This document shows positions 18,782 to 64,000 of a stretch of DNA of 64,000 nt, in pieces. The stretch comes from Hypomesus transpacificus. Its lineage: Eukaryota > Chordata > Actinopteri > Osmeriformes > Osmeridae. Location: the NCBI RefSeq assembly GCF_021917145.1, contig NC_061065.1:8372666-8436665 (forward strand), written 5' to 3'. Under the pieces are notes generated by a model. The model was given only the letters and a program-made list of their open reading frames with translations. It was not told the origin of the DNA and searched no databases. The number at the start of each line of letters is the position of its first letter. Position 1 is the stretch's first letter. Made by a program: the position numbers and the translations under genes.

Positions 18782-20218
18782 ACTGAAAATCTAGGGGTTC
18801 ACAATACACTATCGCTAACTAGCTAGTACGGGTTGTCAGGTTTGGCGTGTGTACACGCTGGCTAGCTCGAGCTGCAACCTGCAAGTAAAGCTACAAGACA
18901 AGCTCTCTATAATTGTAACTCTCACCAGCTAACATATCTTACTGAAGTATTCGCTGACGCTGGAATAAAAAGGCAAGGAAATCGACCAAAATATTGATAT
19001 TCCGTGACTCAAACTAGGGCAGAATAAATGAGAAAAGCTGGTTGACCTTCTTTCGGAAATGTATGTACAGTGCATTGTGTGGAATGAAGTCACATTAAGT
19101 TTTTCTTTACGGACGTTGATTTTATTAATCAAAAAAGTGTATCTGTAAGATCAAGAAGCATACTCCAGAATAAATAAATGACGGAAAAATGTGTGTATTT
19201 GTAAAATTATTCTATAGTCTTTCATGTATCGTCTCTACTACGACTGATAATACTACATTTCCCAGAACACCGCGTGGGTTAAGTTAGGCTACCTTTGACC
19301 TCCTAGACCTTGGATGAAAACAAGCCGATCAGCTGATGTAAACTGGCAACAACATCCAAAAAGATCCAGCTGTCCGGTACCGAAATTATCCATTACATCC
19401 ACCAAAATAACGGCGTCTTTATTTTTCCAAACAGTACTATTTTAAAGCTTTATGAATCCATTAAAAGGTTTACATCTATTCGTTTACTGTAGCAACATTT
19501 TGGGTTAGGAAAAAGGGGCGATGCGTTGTGTCGGTACAAGTGGCTAGCTAAACAGCAAGCTAACCCGCTACCAATAAGCTAGGTCAATGGTTGTTGCTAC
19601 ATGAAGGTTGCTGGTGGGTTGAATCTTATTAAATGTACATTTTATGTGTGTTGAGGAAATGGAATAGCTAGAGCTAGTCACCGCATCGTCTTATGTTTTA
19701 CTGGAGGATTTTCACAGACCCACTTAGATCTAATATTAGGTACTAGTGATGTGATACTAGTCATTAAGTACTAGGGACTAGTGTTTGATGTTGTTGGTAA
19801 ACAATTGCGAAACTCTTCACTTCGCTTGCCAGTAAGACATGATCTTTTTTAGCTACCTATCTTGACGACGATGTACTGTATACCAGGGAGTTGCCTTTGC
19901 TTTATCGTTAAATATGCAGAGTAGCATCTAGGTTAGCACACTTTCTCAGTTCATATCTGAATATTTAATCTTAGCTTCAAGCCAGTCTTTCATTTTTGAG
20001 AATAAGTTGAGTGTTTGAAGGGCATATAGGGAATAAGGTTAGGGAATTCAAATTCAGTTGGTTGTCCAACTAAGAGGATTTATCAACGGTTTTATTCCTA
20101 GTTAAAAAAACAATTCGATTTTGCAAGCTGTGTACTTTTTTTCTTCTTCAGAACACCTCACAGCCACAATTCAAGCAAGGTTATAATTGCAAAAGAGCTT
20201 TTCTGAGATAGACTGGAC
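18782..20218. promoter_or_regulatory. Divergent promoter region between PIGH and ZFYVE1
   Basis: The start codons are 1.44 kb apart on opposite strands. The middle holds a ZNF143-like site (19252-19270). Further toward ZFYVE1 the sequence is AT-rich and probably includes its 5' UTR and perhaps an intron; 'ttttcttcttcag' at about 20138-20152 could be an acceptor before the ATG exon. Confidence 0.6.
19252..19270 (+). promoter_or_regulatory. ZNF143/Staf-like site
   Basis: ACTACATTTCCCAGAACAC closely fits the ZNF143/Staf consensus ACTACAATTCCCAGAATGC, differing at one base within the ACTACA-TTCCCAGAA core. Such sites are typical of housekeeping and bidirectional promoters. It lies between the divergent PIGH and ZFYVE1 genes. 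Confidence 0.6.
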
Positions 20219-24799
<4,581 letters not shown>

Positions 24800-26207
24800 C
24801 AGGAAAATCAACACAGCGAAGAACAGTCCTCACGTCACCATGGACACCTGGAACCCCCCCCCCCCCCCTCTCCCCTCGTGCTTCTCTCTTTGTGGGCCTG
24901 TGTAAGCCAGTAAGATAAGATGGAAGTTGCCTCTAACTGCTGACACTGTCAGATGTTAACTCATCACCAATCTGGCTCTCTCTGTTCAGGCCTTTAGCTT
25001 CTTTAGCTAAAGGCGACTTCTCACAAATACACTATGGTATCCTGTTCACACAGAAGGAGATGTGATCACTAGGGACGGCTGCTACGCTGAGGGGAGGATG
25101 TTTGGCCCCAGACTCCCAGTCCAGAGGGAAGACCCCTCGTTTGGCCCCAGACTCCCAGTCCAGAGGGAAGACCCCTGTTTGGCCCCAGACTCCCAGTCCA
25201 GAGGGAAGACCCCTGTTGGGCCCCAGACTAGACTACCAGTCACCTCAGAAGGAGCGAAGGGACATTTCTCTTTCAAGCCCCTGCCCCCTTTCCTCACATG
25301 CCTTCATTCATCTTAGTCTCTGCTACACAAACACATCACGATGGTGAGAGACAGAGAAAATGGAGTGAGATTCCAAAAAACGAGATCAGACACAATTGTG
25401 AATGTTCCCTGCAGCCCCATCAAATCTGTTTGTGTCGATGCACAGAAAACCAGAAGTCCCTGACAATCTACTAACAGGGCAGTAGTCAGAGAGCCCTCTG
25501 TAGGGGAGGATCACACCGGCAGCAGCAGCAGGCTCTTGTGGGCCTGCCTGGTTGGACAAGAGAGGCAGCGCAGCGCCCGGTCTGTGGAGCGCTCATGCAT
25601 TCCACGCTACGCTTAGCGACTAGCCTACCTGTTTACTTTCATTCAAATGGGTTTAAAGAATGATCGAGTAGTCTTTCGTTGCTGCTTGTCAATTTAATGT
25701 TATTGCATATACATATATAATACATATATATATATATATATATATTGAGGGAGAAACAAAGGCACTATCATGGGAAATTTGTGATTTTGTTTTTTTTTAT
25801 GTTGAATTGTTTCTAAGATGTTATACTACCACTGGTGTATGTTATTGGACTGTAGGGCAGATAGCTGGAAGACAGTAGAGGCAGGACAGACTGACGAAGG
25901 ACAAAAACACTAAAGGGCTGGACCCTCTACCTTACTCATCCACGTTGAAGTATATCATAAACTGCGAATAATCATGACAGTATCATTTCAGACAGTCAGG
26001 TTAATATCCTGTCAGTTAGATAAAGCTTTATGTGTAAAGTAACCGACTGGAACGGCATTGCGAGGTCTCGACACGGTCGGTGCTGTGTTGCCATTATAAC
26101 TTGAGAGAAACTGGTGCTTTAAGGAGACAGGGAGAGAACGCCCATATCAGATTGAAGACATTTAATTACTGTCACGATCACCGTACTCTGTATGCTCATG
26201 TAATAAA
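24800..26207 (+). other. ZFYVE1 3' UTR with poly(A) signal
   Basis: Non-coding. AATAAA at 26202-26207 is followed by the GU-rich stretch 'aaggtgtgtgtgtttgtc' from about 26222, a good cleavage context. The UTR of about 1.4 kb includes a 38-bp tandem repeat (25100-25230) and an AT-alternating stretch at 25706-25746. Confidence 0.65.
25100..25230 (+). repeat. 38-39 bp tandem repeat in ZFYVE1 3' UTR
   Basis: Three full units and one partial unit, each with 'ggccccagactcccagtcca' followed by 'gagggaagacccctg'. Units start near 25104, 25143, 25181 and 25219. Confidence 0.85.
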
Positions 26208-26279
26208 CTGGAGAAGCTGAACAAGGTGTGTGTGTTTGTCTACGTAGGAAAACAGAATACTCCGTATGGTTAAAAAAAT

Positions 26280-26804
26280 TCTTCCTCATTCAGGGAGGTT
26301 TTATTCATTTCAAAAAACGACAATGACATCATATAAAATGTACTGTCTGTTTATCGTAAAGACTTTAAAATCATTATTGAATCATTCATAAGGTTATGTA
26401 CAAAAACAGCTCCTTGCAGAAGAACATTTCAGAAAATCAACTCAAAAGGACCACATCATCAATTGCACTTTGAGGGGGAAATGTTTCATCAGGCTAGCGA
26501 TCCGGGTTCACCCACTGCTGAGAGCCCTGACAGGGAATCAGCTCGCTTGGTTCCACCACGGTTGTTGCCTACAGCAACCATCAGCCAGGCCTACACCCAG
26601 GAGGGATCTGACCTCCACCAGAGTAGGGATAAGCCTTCTGGCAGCCAGTCTTATCCCAGTCTTGTCCAACCATATTCACAGCAAGGGCAGACCCGAGTGG
26701 AGAGTGCTTCTAAGTCTAAGTTAGACCCTTCCGTTAGACCCATCTTCCTCCTTGAATCTCCCAGAGAAGACAGTGACACCTGGTTCAGACCAGGGCCCCC
26801 GGCT
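26280..26804 (-). other. DCAF4 3' UTR (inferred)
   Basis: Minus-strand AATAAA (TTTATT at 26300-26305) lies 500 bases past the DCAF4 stop codon. The ZFYVE1 signal is at 26202, so the two convergent transcripts end within about 100 bases of each other. Confidence 0.5.
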
Positions 26805-29800
26805 CTAACAGACAGCCTCTGCAGCCACGGAGGCCCGCCCCTCGCCTCGTCCCTCGCCCCCCTCCTGGTAGTCGCTGTTGTAGGGGAAGTAGTAGAGGTC
26901 GTGTCTGACGGCCATGAGGAGGCCGGGGAGGCCCCTGCGGCCCCCCAGCTGGGAGGAGAACACCACGCTGGGGATCAGGTCCTTCCCCGCTGGGTGGGGG
27001 GACGGGATGGTCCGTAACAGCTGGCCGTCCCCCAGGCTCCACACACGCGTGTAGCAGTCCTGACCCACTGACCAGAGACAGAGAGAGAGAGAGGGGGAGA
27101 GAGACGGAGAGAGAGAGGGGGAGAGAGAGGGGGAGAGAGGGGGGCGGGAGAGAGAGAGGGATATACAGGTGAGAGGGGGGAGCTCACAAAGCACATGTAC
27201 AGTGTTGGGAACTGTCTGAGAGACAGTGTCCTAGTATTGTGCGTGAGAGAGAAAGACAGAAGAGTAAAGAATAGGGGACTGTTAGTATGTGTGTGTGTGT
27301 GTTCCTACCTGCCAGCAGCAGCCCCTCAGGCTCGTTGACGTGGAGGGGCAGGTAGGCGTGTTCGTTATGATGACCCTTATACTGCTGCACCGGCCGGGTC
27401 ACACGAACGTCCCACATCTTGATCTGAACATGGGAGAGAGACCACAGCCTGTCAGTGGCTCAAGTCAATACGTTGCGACGGTTGCATTGAAGGTCTACTT
27501 TGGATAAAAGCATCAGCTAAATGAATCAAATGTAAAGAATCAAACGTCCTGTAAAAGATATTGGTACTAAGGGTCCTGGGTTGGTACTAAGGGTCCAGGG
27601 TTGATACTAAGGGTCCAGGGTTGGTACTAAGGGTTCAGGGTTGGTACTAAGGGTCCAGGGTTGATACTAAGGGTCCAGGGTTGGTACTAAGGGTCCAGGG
27701 TTGGTACTAAGGGTTCAGGGTTGGTACTAAGGGTCCAGGGTTGGTACTAAGGGTCCAGGGTTGATACTAAGGGTTCAGGGTTGATACTAAGGGTCCTGGG
27801 TTGGTACTAAGGGTCCAGGGTTGGTACTAAGGGTTCAGGGTTGGTACTAAGGGTCCAGGGTTGGTACTAAGGGTCCAGGGTTGATACTAAGGGTTCAGGG
27901 TTGATACTAAGGGTCCAGGGTTGGTACTAAGGGTCCAGGGTTGATACTAAGGGTTCAGGGTTGATACTAAGGGTCCTGGGTTGGTACTAAGGGTCCAGGG
28001 TTGGTCCTAGAGGGGGTGTGATGTGTGCGTGGCCAGGCTGACCTGGCCCAGCATGTCTGCAGCCAGCAGGTAGTTCTCATCCTGCAGCAGGCGTACGGAG
28101 GTGATGGCTGAGTCCTGGTGGAAGCGGCTGGCCTTCCAGCTGTGGTCCCTCCTGCCGCGCTGGCGCAGGTCGATGCTGAAGATCTCCCCGGAGCGGCAGC
28201 CGTTAAACAGCACCGGGGCCTGGCAGGGAAGGACGTACAGGTAGGGAAACGGACTTTGTTACCGACACTGTGTGTGTGTGTGACGTGGTCAATTATCCAT
28301 GTCAGGTGTGTTTAGGTTCTCTCTCTTATCTGCTGATTGCTTAACACTTCTAAACCCAGAACCCAACTGAATAGTCACACTTTTCTCCATCAACAGTTTC
28401 CGAAATGTAAAGTCTAGGAGTTGGGTCTTCTTTGAAGATATATTTAGACTCACCCTGAGAGCGAACTGCTGAGCCAGCACGTCACTGCTGATGCCGTATG
28501 TCTGCCTCCGGCCTGTCACAGCATCCGTTACGATGACACGACGAGAGAGGCCTGCCACAGCATGTCACAGTGTCATCACTCTCCAGGCCAGGCTGGCTTC
28601 TGACTACACAAGACTTACACGGGGGAGGGAGGGGGGGGGTGTAGGATAGAATGCTTCGTGTGTGTGTGAGAGGGGAGGGGGTGCGTAGCTGACCTGTGCT
28701 GAAGGTCTTGTCTGCCTGGGGGTTGAGACACCAGGCACAGGACCAGGCTGTGGAGATCTTAAAGCTGCACAGCATCCCTGGCTGGTCTGAGGAGGAGAAG
28801 AAAGGGATGAGGGTGCGGGTGGAGAAGAGGAAGAAAGGGGGAGAAACCGGAAGAGACATTTTTAACAGGCTCTTTTATACTCTTAAACAACGGTGCAAGA
28901 CAGTGAGAGGATGACTTGACACAACCACAGACAGGTGCACTATGGGAACTGTAGTCTTACCTGGGTTGGAGTTGCTGAAGAGAGACGCAGGTAGCAGGCT
29001 GACACAGCCAGGGGTCTCCGCCATACCCACCAGACACAGCCTGACGAGTCCAGTCAAGGAACACCACCACCACAAGAGCCCTTACAGGGATCAACACAGA
29101 AATAAGAAAGCCTACCGAGAGGACTGCTTCATTAAGGATACAGGACATGCGAGTCTGAGTGGGTGACAGATGCCCAGCAGATGGAGTTCACCTGAAACAC
29201 AGAGAACAACAAAAGTACACATTATTAAGTGTAGTGAACGAGTGCCAATGACATATTACTTAGCAATAATAACCTAGCAATGCCCGGCTGGATCCCAGGT
29301 ATACGTGAGCAATTACATATCAACAGTATGATAGGGGTCCCACCTTGCGGTTGGTGAAGTACAGGTTGTCACACATCTCCACAGACAGAGAGCCACGGTT
29401 GCAGCCCTGGAAGTTCATGATGCCGTACTTGCAGCCTCCATGGGACACGTCGTTGACCGTGAACACCCGCTCACACGCTGAGTCCCCCTGAGCAGACAAG
29501 ATGAGACAGCCAGTGGAAACTGAGCAGTGTGTGTGTGAGTCTGTGTGTGTGTGTGGGGGGTGTCAGATGGCTGAGCGGTTAGGGAATCGGGCTACCAATC
29601 TGAAGGTTGCTGGTTTGATTCCCGGCCGTACAAAATTAAGTTGTGTCCCTGGGCAAGGCACTTCACCCTACTTGCCTTGGGGGAATGTCCCTGTGCTTAC
29701 TGTAAGTCGCTCTGGATAAGAGCATCTGCTAAATGACTAAATGTAAATGTGTGTCTCCTCTAGTCTTGGTGTCTCACCACTATGAGTCTGAAGTTGTCCG

Positions 29801-30825
29801 TGTTGGGGCTGTTGGTGTCTGAGCTCTGGACCTCCAGCCTGTGTCGCCTCATCCCACTCACCTTCACCTCGTGGATCAACCTGAAAACACACACAACAAA
29901 GAAAACACTCGTTATTCGCTTTTCAGTCTTCTGAATCGGAACATGTGTGTTTTCATTTGATACAGTACCTACAATAGGAGCTTCCAGGTAGCAACCCTAG
30001 GTGTCTTTTCTGCAACAGCAACGCAGAGTTGAGGCCTGACCTTGGTGCTTTCTGAACAGAGAGGACGGCAGTTCAGAAACACTCACATTCAGCAGTACCC
30101 CAGCAGCAGTCTATGTTAACACCCAGAGTCGACCTACCTTCCTGGGCTTCTCGTCCTCAGTGAGCAGCCTGGATCTTTGCTTCTCCATCTCCCTCTCCTG
30201 CAGCAGCTCTCTGGTTAGAGGGTTGCAGTTGTTGTGTCCAGGCAACAAGCGAAAGTACCTGTTCTTCTCCTGGTCGAAGTAGAACCCCGGCAGCTCTGGA
30301 AAGGTTGGGGAAAAGATTAATTTGATTTAACTTGACAATTGGGTAGGTAGCAGAGTTTAATATCGTTCTTAACTTAATGTGAACGAAATTAAACAACGCA
30401 TGTCTATTCGCATGGCGTCTGAGAAGGAACTCAGCCTGTACGGGGCTGACCTGGAGCTGAAGAGGAAGAAGATGAAGAGGACCCATCAGCGTGAGAATCG
30501 CTCGGAGGGTCTCTGTGAGAGGGACCTGCGTCACTACCGCTATACCTACAGAGAGATACGACTTAAAATAACATTCTCAACATTGTCATCATAAAATCAA
30601 CCACAGAACTACCGGGAAGTTTACAGTCTTAACCGAGTTGTTGGAGGTTAAACGGGTCCACCTCGATTGAAGTATTTCCTCTTGTTGTTGGGCACCCAGC
30701 TAACAATAGCTAGCTAGCAAATACCTTTGTTCTTGGGTTCGGTGTCTGTTGTCCCTGTGCCAGTCGGAACGGTGACCGTTTCGCCTGCGGTCCCTGCCTT
30801 TCTCACGCCAGTTCCATTTCTTCAT
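26805..30825 (-). CDS. dcaf4: DCAF4 (WDR21), WD40 substrate receptor for CUL4-DDB1
   Basis: Thirteen minus-strand exons: 30825-30725, 30545-30451, 30295-30138, 30051-29969, 29880-29778, 29487-29344, 29191-29142, 29040-28961, 28786-28694, 28551-28454, 28219-28043, 27423-27309 and 27067-26805. All are in phase and encode 519 residues (human about 495). The start [15 protein letters not shown] is followed by a Ser-rich low-complexity exon, then [20 protein letters not shown], the hallmark N-terminal block. WD40 blades follow, with [24 protein letters not shown] near the end. WDVR (398-401) fits the WDxR motif used to bind DDB1. The donor after the exon at 29142 (CCT-gtatcc) is weak, but it is the only one that keeps the conserved [16 protein letters not shown] frame. 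The C-terminal tail ([19 protein letters not shown]) is unlike human. Intron 11 holds a 20-bp minisatellite. The gene is divergent from DPF3. Confidence 0.95.
27561..28000. repeat. 20-bp minisatellite, 22 copies, in DCAF4 intron 11
   Basis: The unit is 'ttggtactaagggtccaggg', with variants at position 4 (g/a) and positions 15-17 (cca, tca, cct). Twenty-two contiguous units fill exactly 440 bases. Blocks 27661-27780 and 27781-27900 are nearly identical 6-unit (120-bp) duplicates, showing higher-order amplification. Confidence 0.95.
29561..29749 (+). repeat. tRNA-derived SINE in DCAF4 intron 5
   Basis: The head 'gatggctgagcggttaggga' is like the 5' half of a type II tRNA (Leu/Ser). The B box is 'ggtttgattcc', the body 'gtgtccctgggcaaggcact', and the tail 'taagtcgctctggataag' to 'aaatgactaaatgtaaatg'. 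It is antisense to DCAF4. Confidence 0.85.
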
Positions 30826-31702
30826 CTCTGCTGATGTAATATCAAACGATATTTAGACAAGATCCCTCGATAAACCATCAACATAGTCGTCTGCTGTGGT
30901 GTTTACTTTGTAGCAAGTTGGCTAACTGGCTAGCTACACTGCTGTAAACATCTAGCATTGCACAGTTAATATCTACATACAATATATTCCAGACTTGTAG
31001 GAGTATCCTAGTATTATTATATGTTCATCTAAAATTAAATGAAATTATACAGTATGCATGTGTCACGGTCATTGTTAGCTTGATGTAGCTAGCCAAGCAA
31101 AGTTTCCGATACCTTTACCAACGCGTCCACGTGATATATCCGCCCTTCATCATCTCATTGGTCTATCGTTGCCCCATTTTGCAGTTTAACAATTGGCTGC
31201 TTATTTCATCAGTCAACCTTAACATACGTCTCTGAATAGGCTACCTCTCTCTTCTACTCTTATCTTGAAATTACATTTCTGCCAAATGAAAATAAATACA
31301 TTAACTACATATTTTCTAAATGGAAGTGGACATTTCTATCATTGTGCTTCATCAGCTTGGATAGTGTATGTGGCTAGTGCACAAATTGTCAACCCATCCG
31401 AAGCCATCTCTTGACATGTTCAGCGTTTTAGGCTACTTAGAAAGGAGACCCTTCATTAAGCCTTCACCACCACAACCAAAGTAGTTTTTTTCATGACTAA
31501 ACCCAATGCATAAAAGCTTCTGAGAAGCCCACTTATAAGGACGGAATGGTTTGACAGGTCTTGCCTAAGCCACGCCTTATTTATGTATACTGTCATTGTA
31601 TTGGTTGAGCAGCAGGACGCCTAGGACCGTATCGGTAATTTTTTCATAGTGGTCCTAAACTGCACTGAGATTTGGAATATTCGGTTACAGTCCAGCAGCA
31701 AA
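30826..31702. promoter_or_regulatory. Divergent promoter region between DCAF4 and DPF3
   Basis: 877 bases separate the DCAF4 and DPF3 start codons. Visible motifs are an E-box CACGTG (31128-31133) and three inverted CCAAT boxes, ATTGG, at 31157-31161, 31192-31196 and 31600-31604. The last lies about 100 bases before the DPF3 ATG. No TATA box was seen near either gene. Confidence 0.55.
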
Positions 31703-54288
<22,586 letters not shown>

Positions 54289-55833
54289 CATCAGTCAACC
54301 ACCAGCACCAACCAGGACATTCCTCTTGCCACACACACACACCCTCACACATGCACATACACACAATCACAGGCTCAGGGCAGACATTAGTCTTACTTCG
54401 TCCAGTTGTCAGCTTCTTGTGGAAGAGTACAGCTTATGCCCCTGATCCAGGAGTCAGGCTATCTGCAAGCAGCTCTCTACCTCACAACTCTTGCCAACCT
54501 CCAAACATCAGAGAACACATCCCTCAAGTGAAATTCACACATCAGGTAGCACAAGCTCATTCAGAACCCAAACATAGGTACAAATTACTACAAGTTTGTG
54601 TATTTTCCACACAGTAGGTAATACAACATTTACGGTATAACACAACCAACACTTCTTGAAACCAGAGAGTTAAAGTCAGTTTTACTTGTTTGTTTGAATT
54701 CATAGATTACCCTGTGTCCCTTGCGTAATTAGATTTCCAAATGACAGACTTATTTTAATATTTAGACTTACTTGATACTCTGTGATACCTTATTTGACCA
54801 GATTTATAAAGCAAACTGTTATTAATGCTGCATATGGACTGAGAGGACTGCGTCTTGTTGCTCGAACATGACTCTCTCTCTGAAGCTCAGCAACATTCTC
54901 AACTCACGCTTTGTTTCTGTATCACCGTGGTAACTAGGAGACTAAGGTGCTTATAAAAACAATTGTCTGAAGACAATTAAAATTAAACTGTTATTCATGC
55001 ATTCCTACTGATATTGACTGTTACTGTGGTTGAATGCTTGGTTCAGAACATTAAACTACTGTTAAATTCCTGGTCTTATAATAGGACAATAGTTACACAT
55101 GACCATTGATAGCTGTCAAATGGTATAAAGATTTTACATGGCCTCTAAAGTATATCTGAAAATTATACTCAGCAAGCAACATGCTGTCTTTAAGATTATT
55201 TTAGACTTCTCTGTACAATATGTGTGCATCAAGTTTGTACATGTGTGTTTTTATGCATCAGTAAATGTTTACTATATGTTTCATGAAGCCCTTTTGATTG
55301 TCTTTCAAAACATATTTGTACGTTGTGAGATTGCGTGCCCTCTGGTACAAATGTCTCTACATGCCACAGTCAAGGACTATTTGAAGTCCCAATAAGCTTA
55401 AACAAAAACGCTACAAAAAAGGAATCCAGATTTTATAGTGTGAGACAAACTCAACTATTTAAGTTTAGCTAACTGTTTTCGATTTGAAAATATGAAATTA
55501 AATCTTTAAGACACAAAAATTGCATCGGCATGACTGGAAATGTCTTACTAGTACTTTCTATTCTTGTTTTTTTTGTGTTTTTGTATTTGGTATTGGTTTT
55601 TCCTAAGACAATCATGCGGTAAAATTAGATGTGAATAACTTTTTGAATGTGTTTGTCGTGCCTCCCTTGCAGTCATTTCAGCATCATTTATTACTGTTTG
55701 TATCAAGTTCTTACCCAAACAAATGTATTCAATATCATTTATTTTTATTCGTGAAAATTGCCTAAAGTACTTAGAAACCATTTTTTGATTTTGTTGATGT
55801 ATACTTGTTTTCTTTTTATTGGGCTGAAATAAA
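54289..55833 (+). other. DPF3 long-isoform 3' UTR
   Basis: Non-coding. AATAAA at 55828-55833 lies 1.5 kb after the stop codon in an AT-rich context. A short CA run lies near 54333-54365. Confidence 0.6.
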
Positions 55834-57344
55834 GATTTTACCTCATTACTTCTATGAACCTGTTTCCCCCCAAAACACATTAAAATACATGTGGAAATAC
55901 TTAGCAGATATCAGGTTTTGTAGACTGTGTTTGGGTTTCTCAGCGTCTGAATGTTTTGTCTACATATTAGAGATGTGTTTTCAGTGAACATCTGCTCATT
56001 CAGTAATGGTTAGTCTGTATGTTCACGTATGGCTGGAGATGTTCATCTTGATGTATAAATAGCCTACCTGAATATAAGGACTGTTGGGTGTCGACCATGC
56101 ACTGTTTTATCACAGACACTAGATGTCAGCACTTTTACAGAAATTTGACCTGAAGGGATACGAGTTCCATAAATTGTCCTCAGGGGGTCAGTAGAGCACA
56201 GGGAAAGCCATGTGCTGTTCCGTAGACATCACAGTATGTACAATATGTTGTAGTTACAATACGTTTGTACGAGTGAAGGGTTATTTTAGAATTGACCATG
56301 GCCCGCTGCTTCATACGTAATCCAAGATTTGGACACTATTGTACGTTTTTCTACATCGTATAATAACAACAAAGACATCAACATTCTTAAATAACTGGTG
56401 ATGGAGGGACAAAGAACGACTCGAGACTGCAGTCATGGTGCATTCCTTTTATTCCTCCCTTGTCATCCTTTAAAGACAATCACTGTAAAAAAAAAAAAAA
56501 AAAAAATTCTCCCAGGTTCTCTATGTATGTTCATATGTTCATATAAGAACTCCTGCATGGACTTCCTCCTCCGTGTGCCTGTAATGTGTTCCAGACCACT
56601 CGCCGTGTCCATCCAGAAGGTTCTAATGATGTGGGTTAATGGCGACGTGGAATGCTGTAATCACTGACTACATTCTATGAGGACAGAAGTTGTGATTTAG
56701 GGCACATGAGGCCCAAGTGTGAGTCTAGGTTGGAATGTTCTGAAGATGATGTTCCGCTAACGGTACAGTTACATACCCCTGCTCCACCTCGATAGAAAAA
56801 GTGCCTAGCATATCAAATCAGAGGGCAGAGGGGGAAAATTCTTAAAAAGAAAGAGAAAAAAGAATTCACATCTTAAGTGTATACTCTATGTTTTTCATCT
56901 TTCTGTTTCCCATCCCATTTCTCGTGAACAAAAATCATTCCTAACAATAAATCAATTACACTTTAAAGATTTAAATGCATTTTTTCTTTTCATTTCATTT
57001 TTTTTTTACATCCACTCATTTCTAACCTTAGTCACACTAACATACATGGAGACGAGAAGAAGCCGGACATTTCAATTTGGTTATATCATTGAATAGAACC
57101 TAATAGAAGCAGTGTTTACACAAGGATATTATTCTACATGGAGACGGCACAGTCCGTGTGCCAGGTCCGAGTGACGTTTAGCATGCTGATGCTCCGCGTC
57201 TGGACCCAAGTCATGTGGGGGGTGCTGGGCCCGTCCTCCAGGCCTCCTGGCCCTCACCCTTCACACCCAGCATCTCTGGGTCCCTCTCCCCACTGGGAAG
57301 CAGCTCCACTGGGCACGGTTGCCCTACTCAAGGCCCAGGCCTTG
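55834..57344. other. Intergenic DNA and RGS6 3' UTR
   Basis: DPF3 and RGS6 converge here. An RGS6 3' UTR must start below 57345; its end is not clear. It contains an 18-base A run (about 56486-56507). At 56118-56136 there is a weak CTCF-like word, 'acactagatgtcagcac'. Confidence 0.45.
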
Positions 57345-63924
<6,580 letters not shown>

Positions 63925-64000
63925 CTGATGAGAGACAAACAGAACAAGTGGTAGACAGGGCGTTCATGATGACAGTCACACAGTCAGGAAACATATTGCA

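Noticed and set aside
26463-27017. 184-codon open frame on the plus strand
   Set aside because: It overlaps the last DCAF4 exon and its 3' UTR in antisense and has no recognisable domain.
27561-28000. CRISPR-like array
   Set aside because: Units are contiguous with no spacers and the context is a vertebrate intron; it is a minisatellite. The same applies to 42530-43095.
29561-29640. Functional tRNA gene
   Set aside because: A and B box-like words are present, but the sequence continues into a SINE body and tail and occurs in several copies, so it is a tRNA-derived SINE.
30379-30594. 71-codon plus-strand open frame ([20 protein letters not shown])
   Set aside because: It lies antisense over DCAF4 exon 2 and intron 2. 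The minus strand has an in-phase exon with good splice sites, and no family similarity is seen for the plus-strand frame.
56118-56136. CTCF site between DPF3 and RGS6
   Set aside because: 'cactagatgtcagca' resembles a CTCF word but has a mismatch at a key G of the core, so I did not list it as a site.

Overview
This window is nuclear DNA from a ray-finned fish, probably a euteleost. The genes have many exons with GT-AG introns of about 80 bp to 9.5 kb. Non-coding DNA is very rich in microsatellites, and there are tRNA-derived SINE copies with the 'gtcgctctggataagagcgtctgctaaatg' type of tail common in teleosts. I cannot name the species. Gene names rest on protein similarity recalled from memory and on gene order; no search was run.

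Layout, left to right: VPS18 (minus, 3' end cut by the window start) | RHOV (plus) | about 10.5 kb gene-free, repeat-rich DNA | PIGH (minus) | ZFYVE1 (plus) | DCAF4 (minus) | DPF3 (plus, with a 9.5 kb first intron) | RGS6 (minus, 5' end cut by the window end). The genes alternate in strand, so VPS18/RHOV, PIGH/ZFYVE1 and DCAF4/DPF3 share divergent promoter regions (about 0.85, 1.4 and 0.9 kb between start codons). RHOV/PIGH, ZFYVE1/DCAF4 and DPF3/RGS6 converge. In human, PIGH, ZFYVE1, DCAF4, DPF3 and RGS6 lie on 14q24, while RHOV and VPS18 lie together on 15q15. The window therefore joins two human syntenic blocks, with the join between RHOV and PIGH.

The genes do not form a pathway. VPS18 (HOPS/CORVET tethering), ZFYVE1/DFCP1 (PI3P-positive ER and omegasomes) and RHOV act on membranes. 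PIGH starts GPI-anchor synthesis, DCAF4 is a CUL4-DDB1 substrate receptor, DPF3 is a BAF chromatin reader and RGS6 regulates G proteins. Non-coding DNA is dominated by AG/CT, CA/GT, CCCT and G/C runs, by several intronic minisatellites (20, 32 and about 37 bp units), by MITE-like elements and by SINEs.

No undescribed biological system is evident. The strongest observations are: (1) an RGS6 exon encoding part of the G-gamma-like domain carries two single-base insertions that break the frame; (2) DPF3 has an in-phase 42-bp cassette exon splitting the first cysteine pair of its C2H2 zinc finger; (3) a short-isoform (DPF3a-type) last exon with its own poly(A) signal lies in a DPF3 intron; (4) minisatellites and microsatellites lie right against splice sites in several genes; (5) a CLEAR-like E-box lies upstream of VPS18, a ZNF143-like site between PIGH and ZFYVE1, and a CTCF-like site at the synteny join.
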